This document shows, in pieces, positions 51,382 through 60,420 of a DNA stretch of 64,000 nt. Origin of the DNA: Mariniblastus fucicola. GTDB lineage: Bacteria; Planctomycetota; Planctomycetia; Pirellulales; Pirellulaceae. Location: positions 5,332,001 through 5,396,000 of the forward strand of contig NZ_CP042912.1 in NCBI RefSeq assembly GCF_008087665.1, in the 5' to 3' direction. The stretch's first letter is position 1. Each line of letters begins with the position of its first letter. Under the pieces are notes generated by a model. It searched no databases, was not told the origin of the DNA, and saw only the letters and a list, made by a program, of their open reading frames with translations. The translations under genes and the position numbers were made by a program.

Positions 51382-53451
51382 ATGCCTGATCACCCAACCA
51401 TCCGCACAAAGCCTGCCCAACCGATTGAGTTGACGCAATCGATACAGCTTTACTCGCTGCAGCCCTACACCATGCCAGCAATCTTCGTTGGCTTGATTCT
51501 GTTCGTGGTGATTTTTAACGAAGCCAAACTTCGCGGACAGGATGCGTTCAAGGATTTCAACGCGACTCAGGTTTTTCGCGACATGAATGCTGAAGCTGTT
51601 GCCGCGGCGCAAAAGCCACTGGTGAATTCGTGGTGGGATCGCCACGTTCAGAACTCGCTCAGAGAAGTCCAACCGCTACCGACTGACCTGCATACGATCC
51701 TGTACCTGGCCGTTCATCACTCCAACCAAATCAAGATCGCGAAAGCAGATCCACTGATCCGGGAGACGGCGATTCAGGAAGCCGATTCGGCATTTGATTG
51801 GGTCCGCTATTTGAACACGGCGTGGAACGATACCAGTGAACCCGTCAGCAATTCGTTGACTGTCGGCGGAAACCAGAACCGTTTTAACGACACGGTTTTT
51901 CAGGGCACCGGTGGCGCAAGGAGAACAACTCGCAGTGGTGGACAACTGGACATTTCGCAACGATTCGGATGGCAAGACAACAACTCGCAGTTCTTCATCC
52001 CCAACGACCAGGCGACGGGCCGGCTGACCATGTCGTACACGCATCCGCTAATGCGAGGCCGCGGTGCTGCATACAACAATGCGATCGTGTTTCTCGCACA
52101 AGTCGACACCGAAGTTGCCAACAACGAGTTTCTTGCAACGTTGCAGGACGAATTGCTGGAGATCACGCGAGCTTACTGGAATCTGCATCTTGAACGAGCC
52201 GTTCTGGCTCATCAACTTCGGCTCTATCTTCGCACGAAGGAGATCTACCAGACGCTTTCGGCGCGGCAAACTGTCGACACGCAAGGCACGCAACTTATTC
52301 TGGCAGCAAGTGCTTTGGAAAACCGCCGAGCTGACTTGATCCGGGCACAAACGGCAGTCACCAATTCGGAGACGCGACTGCGTGGCATGATCAACGCACA
52401 GGAACTTGGAAACTCCGATCAGATGGAACTGATCCCTGTCGAGCCGTTGCCGACTTTCCAATATCACACGGATTTGCAGAACGAAATACAAATCGCGATC
52501 CAGAATCGCCCCGAAGTTCGCGCCGCGGTCCAGCAAGTCAAAGCGGGCTCACTAAGACTCGGCGTGGCTCAGCACGAATTGATGCCAGTTTTGAATCTGG
52601 TAACTCAGGGCTATCTGTCCGGACTGCAGGGCGACAGCGATTTTGGCGAAGCGTTCACGGATCAGTTTTCGGTTGGCCGCCCCAGCTACTCGGTTGGGCT
52701 GCAATACGAACTGCCGGTCGGAAACCGATTGGCGAAAGCTCGAGTCTGCCGCCGTCAACACGAATTGGAACGATTGCAAAGTGAATATGCGAGAGCTTTG
52801 CAGGCGGTGCAAACGGAAGTCGACATCGCGGTTCGTGAGCTCAACACTTCTCGCCGGGAGATTACGGCGAAGAGCCGTGCATTGGCAGCAGCCGAAGCAG
52901 AGGTGACAACGATCGAACAGCGTTGGCAGCGAATGATTGACGGAAGCGGAACTTCTTCGCTGAACCTGGAGTCGTTGTTGCGTGCTCAGGAACGAGTCAC
53001 CGCGGCGGAGCGCGAATACGTGACCGCTCGACTGACTTACAGTTTGGCGATGGTGAACATGAAGCGAGCCAACGGCACTCTGCTACAGTCAGAAGCCATC
53101 TCAGTATCACCAAGCTGTAACGGACAAGGTTGCAACGACATTGTGATCGACAAAGCCCAGTCGGTGCCGATGGAAACATTCCAGATGGTCCCTCAGGCGG
53201 GCGAGTCAATGAACATTTTCACCGGGCAGGCTCCGGCGCCTAACCTGAACGTGACACCGACTCCTGCTTCGAAACAATGGGATTCAGTCGTCGTCAATTC
53301 GGATAGCGATGAAGGTGTTCGTGTCGCAGATGGTTCTTTCAATGCTGACGCTGGACCACGTTCTCCGTGGCGCGGCTCGTCGGCAGGTTCCTCCGACACG
53401 GTCAAAACGGAGCCTGACGGTCCAGTCTTCTCCGATCTTCCCAGATACTAG
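51382..53451 (+). CDS. TolC family outer-membrane efflux protein
   Basis: This 689-residue protein (from ATG 51382) has one hydrophobic segment, FVGLILFVVIF at about 34-44, that may be a signal peptide; an in-frame ATG at 51472 (residue 31) would start right before it. The rest shows the duplicated TolC pattern: beta-rich parts (SYTHPLMRGRGAAYNN, SVGLQYELPVGNRLAKARV) alternating with long helices rich in Glu, Gln, Arg and Ala (about 240-350 and 445-570). A Ser/Pro-rich tail of about 110 residues follows. TolC proteins form outer-membrane exit ducts that dock with HlyD-type adaptors, two or three of which are encoded downstream. First gene of the five-gene operon and divergent from the giant gene. 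Confidence 0.9.
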   Translation: MPDHPTIRTKPAQPIELTQSIQLYSLQPYTMPAIFVGLILFVVIFNEAKLRGQDAFKDFNATQVFRDMNAEAVAAAQKPLVNSWWDRHVQNSLREVQPLPTDLHTILYLAVHHSNQIKIAKADPLIRETAIQEADSAFDWVRYLNTAWNDTSEPVSNSLTVGGNQNRFNDTVFQGTGGARRTTRSGGQLDISQRFGWQDNNSQFFIPNDQATGRLTMSYTHPLMRGRGAAYNNAIVFLAQVDTEVANNEFLATLQDELLEITRAYWNLHLERAVLAHQLRLYLRTKEIYQTLSARQTVDTQGTQLILAASALENRRADLIRAQTAVTNSETRLRGMINAQELGNSDQMELIPVEPLPTFQYHTDLQNEIQIAIQNRPEVRAAVQQVKAGSLRLGVAQHELMPVLNLVTQGYLSGLQGDSDFGEAFTDQFSVGRPSYSVGLQYELPVGNRLAKARVCRRQHELERLQSEYARALQAVQTEVDIAVRELNTSRREITAKSRALAAAEAEVTTIEQRWQRMIDGSGTSSLNLESLLRAQERVTAAEREYVTARLTYSLAMVNMKRANGTLLQSEAISVSPSCNGQGCNDIVIDKAQSVPMETFQMVPQAGESMNIFTGQAPAPNLNVTPTPASKQWDSVVVNSDSDEGVRVADGSFNADAGPRSPWRGSSAGSSDTVKTEPDGPVFSDLPRY

Positions 53452-53463
53452 TCGGGAGTCGTC

Positions 53464-55380
53464 ATGCCTAATTCGATCTCGGCGTCCAAAAGTCGCTCGC
53501 CATTTTCGTGGCTGCGTCGTCAGGCGTTTCGAAAACACCACTGGGTTTCGGATGTCCGCCAGGCAGAATCCAGCTTTGCGTCGCTGAGCGATGCAGCGCT
53601 GAAGCTGCAGTCCGACTCAATTCAGGAACGCTATTCCGCTTCGACCCGCGGCGAGCGCGACCGGGTTCGAGTCGAGTTCGCGGGCCTGATTGCCGAGTGC
53701 GTTTTCCGTTCGCTGGGCTTTCGTCTGTTCGACGTCCAGGTCCAGGCGATCGGCGCGGCCAGCACGGGAGCCATCATCGAAATGCAAACCGGTGAAGGAA
53801 AAACGGTCGTCACTGGCTGCATTGCGGCTTTGCGAGCGCTGGACGTTCCGTCAGTCCATGTCAGCACCACCAACAGCTACCTCGCTGACCGCGACTGTGA
53901 CGAACTGGCTCCAATTTTTGATCGGCTGGGGCTGACGCATGGCAAGCTACCGCAACAGAGCGATGAAGCAGCGTCCAGGTTGGCATATCGAAAGCAAATT
54001 GTTTATGGGCCGGGCTATCAGTTTGGATTTGATTTCCTGCACGACCAGATGAAACTGCGACAACAAAAGAAACGGCGACTTGGTCGGGAAGTCATCAATC
54101 GAATACGGGGTGCGGAGCGCGGCAACAAGCTGATCCAACCGGCCGACCATCATGTCGCGATTATCGACGAAGCCGACAGTGTGATGATTGATGAGGCGAT
54201 GACTCCTTTGATCATCAGCTTGCCTGGAAAACAGACACAGGACCCTGTGCCGTATCAGTTGGCAAAGAAGATTGCCGCCGAACTGGTAGAGGGAACCGAC
54301 TACACGATCGAGCTTCCCGAAAAATCGATCGAGGTCACCGAAAGCGCCAACCTGGCCGCGCACGAGAAGATCGCCCACCACCGCGACCTGTTGTTGGCTC
54401 GCCCCTGGAAGTCCTATATTTCCAATGCGATCCGGGCACAAATAATATTGCAGCGCGATGTGGACTATGTCGTGCTGGACGACAAAATCCAACTGGTGGA
54501 TCAGTACACCGGCAGGATTCTGCCAGACCGAACCTGGCAATCCGGTTTGCACCAAGCCGTGGAAGTCAAAGAAAACCTGACGATGCAACCGGCGCGTGAA
54601 TCAACGACCACGATCACCCGGCAGCGCTATCTGCAAATGTACGACTCAATCGCCGGACTGACCGGAACGGCACAGTCAGTCGCGGATGAGTTCAAGGACA
54701 TCTACCAATGTCCAATCGTCGTCATTCCGACAAATCGAAAATCTCAGCGACACATCGAGAGAACCCGTTTCTTCACTGATGCGGCATCGAAAGCAAAAGC
54801 GATCGCTGACGATGTTTGGCATCGGCATCAAAAAGACCAACCGATTCTGATCGGAACCAGGACCATTCGGGAAAGCCTGGAAATCGATCAGGCACTTCGA
54901 TCCCGCAACATCAACGCGGTGTTGCTGAACGGAGTTCAGGACGGCGACGAAGCCGAAATTGTGTCTCAAGCCGGCCGAGCAGGCGCCATCACGATCGCCA
55001 CCAACATGGCGGGCCGAGGCACCGACATCAAACCGGACGACCGTGCCCTTGCCGCTGGCGGACTGCACGTTGTCGCCGTTAGCCCGAACGAGTCGCCACG
55101 AATTGACCGTCAACTAATCGGACGCGGGGCGCGACAGGGCCAACCAGGATCGGCTCAATTCTTCGTCGCCGCAGACGATTCCCTGCTGACGGACTTTCAG
55201 TCGTCGCTTCCCAATCAGATCAAACGTGACGCCGGTGCTGACGGAGAATCGAGAGATTTTTCGCGTGAGCTACGGGCGTTGCAACAATCGATCGAACAAA
55301 GAAACTTCGACCGTCGACAGCAGATGATCCTCCGGGATCGTTGGATGGATTCGGTAAGAGAATCGATCGAGAAAGACTAA
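53464..55380 (+). CDS. Short SecA-like ATPase lacking the helical wing and two-helix finger
   Basis: This 638-residue protein is a SecA relative. NBD1 has Walker A MQTGEGKT (107-114) and DEAD-type IIDEADSV (D235, E236). A cross-linking-domain region follows (about 245-390). NBD2 has LIGTRTIRESL, NMAGRGTDI (GRG 517-519) and RQLIGRGARQGQPGSA. It ends soon after QRNFDRRQQMI, the start of the helical scaffold in normal SecA (about 800-950 residues). The helical wing, the two-helix finger that pushes substrate into SecY, and the zinc tail are therefore missing. It is a paralogue, not the housekeeping SecA. GGGAG at 53454-53458 marks the start, 12 bases after tolC. It probably powers or feeds export of the giant protein. 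Confidence 0.92.
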   Translation: MPNSISASKSRSPFSWLRRQAFRKHHWVSDVRQAESSFASLSDAALKLQSDSIQERYSASTRGERDRVRVEFAGLIAECVFRSLGFRLFDVQVQAIGAASTGAIIEMQTGEGKTVVTGCIAALRALDVPSVHVSTTNSYLADRDCDELAPIFDRLGLTHGKLPQQSDEAASRLAYRKQIVYGPGYQFGFDFLHDQMKLRQQKKRRLGREVINRIRGAERGNKLIQPADHHVAIIDEADSVMIDEAMTPLIISLPGKQTQDPVPYQLAKKIAAELVEGTDYTIELPEKSIEVTESANLAAHEKIAHHRDLLLARPWKSYISNAIRAQIILQRDVDYVVLDDKIQLVDQYTGRILPDRTWQSGLHQAVEVKENLTMQPARESTTTITRQRYLQMYDSIAGLTGTAQSVADEFKDIYQCPIVVIPTNRKSQRHIERTRFFTDAASKAKAIADDVWHRHQKDQPILIGTRTIRESLEIDQALRSRNINAVLLNGVQDGDEAEIVSQAGRAGAITIATNMAGRGTDIKPDDRALAAGGLHVVAVSPNESPRIDRQLIGRGARQGQPGSAQFFVAADDSLLTDFQSSLPNQIKRDAGADGESRDFSRELRALQQSIEQRNFDRRQQMILRDRWMDSVRESIEKD

Positions 55381-55411
55381 ACCGGGTTTTCAACTGAACT
55401 CAGGAAGAACC

Positions 55412-56263
55412 ATGAAACCAGTTTTCACCATCCCATTCATCATCGTTGTCGCGGCAGCCGCGTCCTGCGCCAACGCGCAGATGCACGAGGGCCGAATCAC
55501 GCGATCTTTCACCGAACCGATCGAGAAATGCGTCGCGGCGAGCGCGGAATCCGGCATCGTGGCGGGCGCACATGTTCGCGAAGGGGATCGTGTTCGCATC
55601 GGCGACGCGTTGGCTTCCATCAACCACAACGTGCTCAAAGAGTCGTTGGCAATTGCTGTCGCCAAAGCGGAATCGACGGCACGCCTGGACGCTGCGAAAT
55701 CGCAACTGAGTCTCATCGAGTCACAGCTCGACGCGGTCACGTCGCTCGTTTCGGGTGGACACACGAACAAATACGAAGTGCAGCAAAAGACAGCCGAACA
55801 GCAGCAGGCCGTTGCGGAACTTCGTGCGGCCGAGGACGAGTTGAATCTGGCGGCACTGGAAGTCAATCGTATCAAGGCACAAATCGAAGACCGGATCATC
55901 AAAAGCCCGATCAATGGTTTCGTGACCGAGATCCACAAGCAACCTGGCGAAAACGTTTCTCACAACGAACCGCAGTTTGCCACGATCGTTCGCGTCGACC
56001 AACTCAAAGTTCGCTTTTACCTCGATGCGGCGACTCTCAGGAATTCCAAAGTAGGCGATCGGGTGCCGTTGGAAGTGGGAACCAACGGAAAATCGACACA
56101 AGGCATCATCAGCTTTGTCTCGCCCGTCATCGACCCGGACAGCGGACTGGGGCGGTTGGACGTAGTCCTGGAAAACAGCGATCTTTCTATCCAAAGCGGC
56201 ATCGCATGCTACTGGAAATCCGAAACCGCGTCGGTCGCTGACCGTTCCGCAAAACTTCGATAG
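55412..56263 (+). CDS. Periplasmic HlyD/RND-type adaptor protein
   Basis: This 283-residue protein has a signal peptide (about 1-23, ending ANAQ). It has the membrane-fusion-protein order: a first lipoyl-like half (ESGIVAGAHVREGDRVRIGDALASI), a coiled-coil hairpin (about 75-160, rich in Ala, Glu and Gln), a second half (IIKSPINGFVTEIHKQPGENVS) and a beta-barrel (about 195-265). There is no membrane anchor, so it should be soluble in the periplasm and bridge inner-membrane components to TolC. AGGAAG at 55402-55407 precedes the ATG; 31 bases separate it from the SecA-like gene. It is shorter than most HlyD proteins. Confidence 0.9.
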   Translation: MKPVFTIPFIIVVAAAASCANAQMHEGRITRSFTEPIEKCVAASAESGIVAGAHVREGDRVRIGDALASINHNVLKESLAIAVAKAESTARLDAAKSQLSLIESQLDAVTSLVSGGHTNKYEVQQKTAEQQQAVAELRAAEDELNLAALEVNRIKAQIEDRIIKSPINGFVTEIHKQPGENVSHNEPQFATIVRVDQLKVRFYLDAATLRNSKVGDRVPLEVGTNGKSTQGIISFVSPVIDPDSGLGRLDVVLENSDLSIQSGIACYWKSETASVADRSAKLR

Positions 56264-56284
56264 CCCTCCAACGAACGCGAATCC

Positions 56285-58183
56285 ATGACAACATTCCCTA
56301 CCGACAATTCGACTTCGCATTCGACGCAAGTTCCGCTGCACAAAAAGTTCAGCCGGCAGGTTTCGAAGTCAAAGCATAAGCAGAAACCTCAACCTAACCT
56401 GGAACAACAGGCTCTGGCGATCATCTCTGCCGGAACCAGCGAGTTTCAGGTTCTGTCAGGCCTATTGCAGTTGGCGATCGGATCTGTGGGAGGCATCGGC
56501 GGCTTCGTCGCGGCGCAATCTCAGGAACATTGGTACCTCTCCAAACAGAAACCAACCATCGGGAAGATTCCATCGGCTTCGTTTTTCGATGAGGGATTTT
56601 CTCAGCAGTGTGAGACGTTTTTGCGCTCGGGAGAAATCCAGACGTGGGCTTGCGAGACGCTCGAAGGCGTCCTGATGTTTTCGATTCCCCTGAATCGGGA
56701 CGAAGATGCTGCGGAGCTGATGCTGATTCTGTCAACAACGGAAGCTTCAATCGTCGAGTCAACCCAGCGGCTGACTCGAATCGCTTCGGCCATGCGATTG
56801 TGGATTAACGCGAATGCAGCCCAGGATGCGAACTGGCAAGTCCACTCGTTGGCTTCGATCATCGCCATGGTTTCGCAAATCGAAACACGAGAAACGCTAA
56901 ATCTGGCGGCTGAGGAAACTGCGAACCTGATGGCGAATCACCTACCGGTCGCCAGCGCGGCGATTGGTATGCTGGACAGGCACCTGATGACCTTGAAGGC
57001 TATTTCCGGCGTCAGCAAGATGGATCCGGGATCGGAAATCAGCCGAAGCTGGCTGCAGGCGATGGTGGAAAGTCAGACTCGAAAACAACCGGGGTTGTTT
57101 CCTGCTGTGGATCAGGAGAACAATTTTCTGCTTCAGTCGCACCGTCGACTGGCTTCGAACTTGCAAGCAGAAGCGGCATTCAGCCAACCGCTGGTCGCGG
57201 AAGACGGAGAGGAAATCGGCTCGATCGTTTTCGTCGGCGAGCAAAGTCAGCTGCAGTCGGAATCGTTTCAACGATTTGTCGCCACGTCGGCGCCCGCGCT
57301 CGCAGCAGCACTCCGTTCAGCCAAACAGCGACAAAAAGGAAAGCTCTCGCGAGCCAAATCGTGGGTGCTGGAGAAAATGCACTCGATGCCCGGCGCTATC
57401 GCCTTGGCTGCCGTGTTCGGTTTTGTGCTGCTGATGATGCTGCCGGTCACGTATCGAGTTCGCTGCTCTGCGATTACCGAACCGGTGTCGCGTCGCTTCG
57501 CAGTGGCTCCTTTTGCTGGCCAAATTATCGAAGGCCATGTCGAAGCAGGGGACTTTGTCACCAAGGGCCAACTGCTCGCAGAGCTGGACGGTCGCTCGAT
57601 CCGCTGGGAGCTGTTTGGTGTTTCGGCCGAGCGTGAACAGTCAATCACGTCACGGCAGATGGAGTTGTCCGAGCGTAACATCGCCAAGGTAAAGCTTGCC
57701 GAACTGGAGCATGACCGGTTGCAATCGAAAGAAGAAGTCTTGAAGTACAAGCAGGAACATTTGCAGGTTTGTAGTCCGATCGACGGAATCGTCCTGAGCG
57801 GTTCACTGGAACGTGCCGAAGCCGCTTCGGTCGAGACTGGCCAGACGCTTTTCGAAATCGGCCCGATGAAGCCAATGCGAATCGAAATCGAAATTCCGGC
57901 GAACGAAGTGGCTCAAACGAAGCCCGGATTTCCGGTCAGCATCTGGATCAATGGGCAGGAAAATGAAGTCATCGAAGGCAGCATTCTCAAGATTCACCCA
58001 AGAAGCACGACTCGAAACGCCAAAAACGTTTTCGTTGCCGAAGTGGAGTTTCCCAACGAGGACGAACGGCTTCGGCCAGGCATGAAAGGGACCGTTCGCA
58101 TCGATTGTGAGAAACGCAGTCTCGGGTGGTCGTTGTTTCACAAACCAATCAACTGGCTAAAAGCAAACTTCTCCTATTTTTAG
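56285..58183 (+). CDS. GAF domain - transmembrane - HlyD-like adaptor
   Basis: This 632-residue protein joins a cytoplasmic N-terminal part to a periplasmic adaptor. Residues about 40-350 contain GAF-like sensor sequence (EETANLMANHLPVASAAIG... GEEIGSIVFVGE). One membrane helix lies at about 370-390 (ALAAVFGFVLLMMLP). Then come lipoyl-like halves (GQIIEGHVEAGDFVTKGQLLAEL and VCSPIDGIVLSGSLE) around a coiled coil, and a barrel with EIEIPANEVAQTKPGFPV. The topology would let a cytoplasmic signal, or the ATPase, act on the export duct. It starts 21 bases after the previous gene. The GAF ligand is unknown. Most export adaptors have no such sensor domain. Confidence 0.87.
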   Translation: MTTFPTDNSTSHSTQVPLHKKFSRQVSKSKHKQKPQPNLEQQALAIISAGTSEFQVLSGLLQLAIGSVGGIGGFVAAQSQEHWYLSKQKPTIGKIPSASFFDEGFSQQCETFLRSGEIQTWACETLEGVLMFSIPLNRDEDAAELMLILSTTEASIVESTQRLTRIASAMRLWINANAAQDANWQVHSLASIIAMVSQIETRETLNLAAEETANLMANHLPVASAAIGMLDRHLMTLKAISGVSKMDPGSEISRSWLQAMVESQTRKQPGLFPAVDQENNFLLQSHRRLASNLQAEAAFSQPLVAEDGEEIGSIVFVGEQSQLQSESFQRFVATSAPALAAALRSAKQRQKGKLSRAKSWVLEKMHSMPGAIALAAVFGFVLLMMLPVTYRVRCSAITEPVSRRFAVAPFAGQIIEGHVEAGDFVTKGQLLAELDGRSIRWELFGVSAEREQSITSRQMELSERNIAKVKLAELEHDRLQSKEEVLKYKQEHLQVCSPIDGIVLSGSLERAEAASVETGQTLFEIGPMKPMRIEIEIPANEVAQTKPGFPVSIWINGQENEVIEGSILKIHPRSTTRNAKNVFVAEVEFPNEDERLRPGMKGTVRIDCEKRSLGWSLFHKPINWLKANFSYF

Positions 58184-58236
58184 ATCGCCTCTACCAAGTT
58201 AGACGAAGGTCATTCCAACAAACCAACGAATCAAAC

Positions 58237-60417
58237 ATGCTTCAAGATTCCACACTCGAATTCGGTCAGGCACGACTCAAACTGAAAGAGTCGCTGCGTT
58301 TTGACATGCGCCAGTCCGGCAACAGCGTGTCATGGATCTGCGAAGATGAAGTCACCGGAAGATTCTTTCAACTCGGATTGCCACAATATACTTTTCTTAC
58401 AATGCTCGACGGACAGCGTACCGTCAGCACGGCTTTGATGAAAACGGCGACGCTGCTGCGAGAGCATGCGATCGAGGAATCAGAGGCGGCGAACGTTTGC
58501 AAATGGGCGATCGAATCGGGATTGGTCGAAACCGAATCCGGCAACTCAGCCGCGCGACGAAAAGAACAGCATCAACAGATTCAGAAACAGCAACTTGTTT
58601 CGTGGCTGAATCCGATGATGATTCGTATTCCGCTGTTCGATCCCGATCAAATGATCGAAAAAGCTGCCAAACTCTTCGGCTTTCTCGTCAGCCCAATGGG
58701 TTTTCTGTTGTGGCTGGTCGTGGTGATCGCCGGCTTTTTTCAACTGTTGATGAACTGGGATCAGTTCTTCGTCAATCGCGTCAGCTCGTTCTCGGCCAGC
58801 GACCTGCTGTGGATCGCGTTGACGTCGTTGGTGCTCAAACTGATTCACGAAGTCGCTCATGGAGTCGTCTGTAAGAAGTTCGGTGGACGAGTCAAATCGT
58901 GCGGGATTCTTGTTCTTCTGTTGATTCCAATGCCTTTCGTCGACGTCACCAGTTCGTGGCGTTTTCCGAGCAAGTGGCAGCGGATTTTGACTTCAGCCGC
59001 GGGAATGATCAGCGAAATTTTCATCGCGGCGATCGCCTGTCTGGTTTGGGCTTCCAGTTCGCCTGGACCGCTGCAGTACCATGCAGGCAACGTCATCATT
59101 ACGGCGACGCTGTTGACGCTGCTGTTCAACGTCAATCCGCTGATGCGATTCGACGGTTACTACATGTTGTCCGACTGGTTGGAGATTCCGAATCTGTCAA
59201 CGCACGGACGCCAATGGCTCAAAGGCGCCTTCAAGCGGTTGTTCTTCGGCAGCCAAAAACCGACGGTCAAGGAGACTGGGTTCCGGGGATTCTTCGTGAA
59301 AACTTACGGAGTACTGGCCATGATGTGGTTCTTCTCCATCGCTGTTGGGCTTTCACTCGGGGCGTCGAGTTTGTTGGAAGGATTCGGGTTAATCATCGCG
59401 ATCATCGGACTGCTGCTCTGGATCGGAGTCCCGGTTTGGAAGCTTGCCAAATACGTGATTCACGGCACGGAAACGGAAAATCCGAATCGCGTCTGGTTCG
59501 CGACAGCTTCTGCAATCACGGCCGCATGTCTGGTCGGTTTTTTGATGCTCTGTCCGGCGCCGTCGGTTGTGTCGGCACCGATTGTTATCGACTACGATCC
59601 GCTGACTGTGGTGCGAGCGAAGGCATCCGGTTTTGCGAACACGATCCACGTCACTGACGGTCAATGGGTTGAAGCAGGTGACTTGTTGATGACACTCGAG
59701 AATCCGGAGCTACAGCTGGATTTGACATCGCTTCTGATCGACCTTCGCATCTCCACGATCCGTGCACAAGCTTTGCTGACCCGAGAACAGCTCGGGGAGC
59801 TGAAGTTGGAAAATGAAGCCATCGAGTCGATGCATAAACGTCGCCGAGAACTGGAAGAGCAGATCGCGAACCTCAACGTGGTGGCAACGCAGAGCGGCAC
59901 AGTTCTGGCAGCGGACTTGCACGCGGACACGGGAAAGTACTTTCGTCCCGGTGACGAAATCCTCTCAATTGGCAACGATGAAAAAATTCACGCGATTGCA
60001 CTTACGCGGCAGCAGGACATCGAATGGATTGAACAGCGCGATGCTGTCGAAGTGGAACTCCGCATTTGGGGACGCAGTGAAGATGAACTGATCGCCGGAC
60101 AGATCAAACATGTTCACCCTCGGGCTCGGGACGATTTGCCTCACGAAGCTTTCGCCGCAACGGCGGGTGGTCCGCTGGCCGTGGTGCCGAGGGAACAGGT
60201 GGAAGATTCGTCCGAATCCAACAACGGCGAGATGAAGCTGACCGAACCTCGCGTGCCGCTGGAGATTGAATTGGCGCGTTCAGATCGCCAAACGCTACTT
60301 CCTGGGCAGGCGGGGCAGATTTTGGTTCGTGCCCGAGAACAAAACATGGGAACCTATCTGGCCCAGAACTTTGTCCGTTTTGTGAAGCGTAACAACTTGC
60401 GAACTCACGGGCTGTAG
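58237..60417 (+). CDS. PqqD-like domain - M50 (site-2) protease - HlyD-like adaptor fusion
   Basis: This 726-residue protein starts with a PqqD-like winged-helix domain (about 15-100; FFQLGLPQYTFLTMLDGQRTV), a fold that binds peptide leaders in other systems. An M50 membrane metalloprotease follows, with zinc motif HEVAH (204-208) and the third ligand in NPLMRFDG (300-307, D306), on several membrane helices (about 150-172, 188-205, 222-236, 255-275, 285-300, 370-440, 460-480). The C-terminal part is a HlyD-type adaptor with two lipoyl-like halves around a coiled coil (about 540-610). All catalytic ligands are present. It is the last gene of the operon and ends 3 bases from the glnE stop. It is likely the inner-membrane channel or leader-processing unit for the giant protein. 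Confidence 0.9.
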   Translation: MLQDSTLEFGQARLKLKESLRFDMRQSGNSVSWICEDEVTGRFFQLGLPQYTFLTMLDGQRTVSTALMKTATLLREHAIEESEAANVCKWAIESGLVETESGNSAARRKEQHQQIQKQQLVSWLNPMMIRIPLFDPDQMIEKAAKLFGFLVSPMGFLLWLVVVIAGFFQLLMNWDQFFVNRVSSFSASDLLWIALTSLVLKLIHEVAHGVVCKKFGGRVKSCGILVLLLIPMPFVDVTSSWRFPSKWQRILTSAAGMISEIFIAAIACLVWASSSPGPLQYHAGNVIITATLLTLLFNVNPLMRFDGYYMLSDWLEIPNLSTHGRQWLKGAFKRLFFGSQKPTVKETGFRGFFVKTYGVLAMMWFFSIAVGLSLGASSLLEGFGLIIAIIGLLLWIGVPVWKLAKYVIHGTETENPNRVWFATASAITAACLVGFLMLCPAPSVVSAPIVIDYDPLTVVRAKASGFANTIHVTDGQWVEAGDLLMTLENPELQLDLTSLLIDLRISTIRAQALLTREQLGELKLENEAIESMHKRRRELEEQIANLNVVATQSGTVLAADLHADTGKYFRPGDEILSIGNDEKIHAIALTRQQDIEWIEQRDAVEVELRIWGRSEDELIAGQIKHVHPRARDDLPHEAFAATAGGPLAVVPREQVEDSSESNNGEMKLTEPRVPLEIELARSDRQTLLPGQAGQILVRAREQNMGTYLAQNFVRFVKRNNLRTHGL

Positions 60418-60420
60418 TGG

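Noticed and set aside
51382-60417. A standard type I secretion system
   Set aside because: TolC and HlyD-type genes are present but there is no ABC transporter; the ATPase is SecA-like and the membrane protein is an M50 protease fusion.
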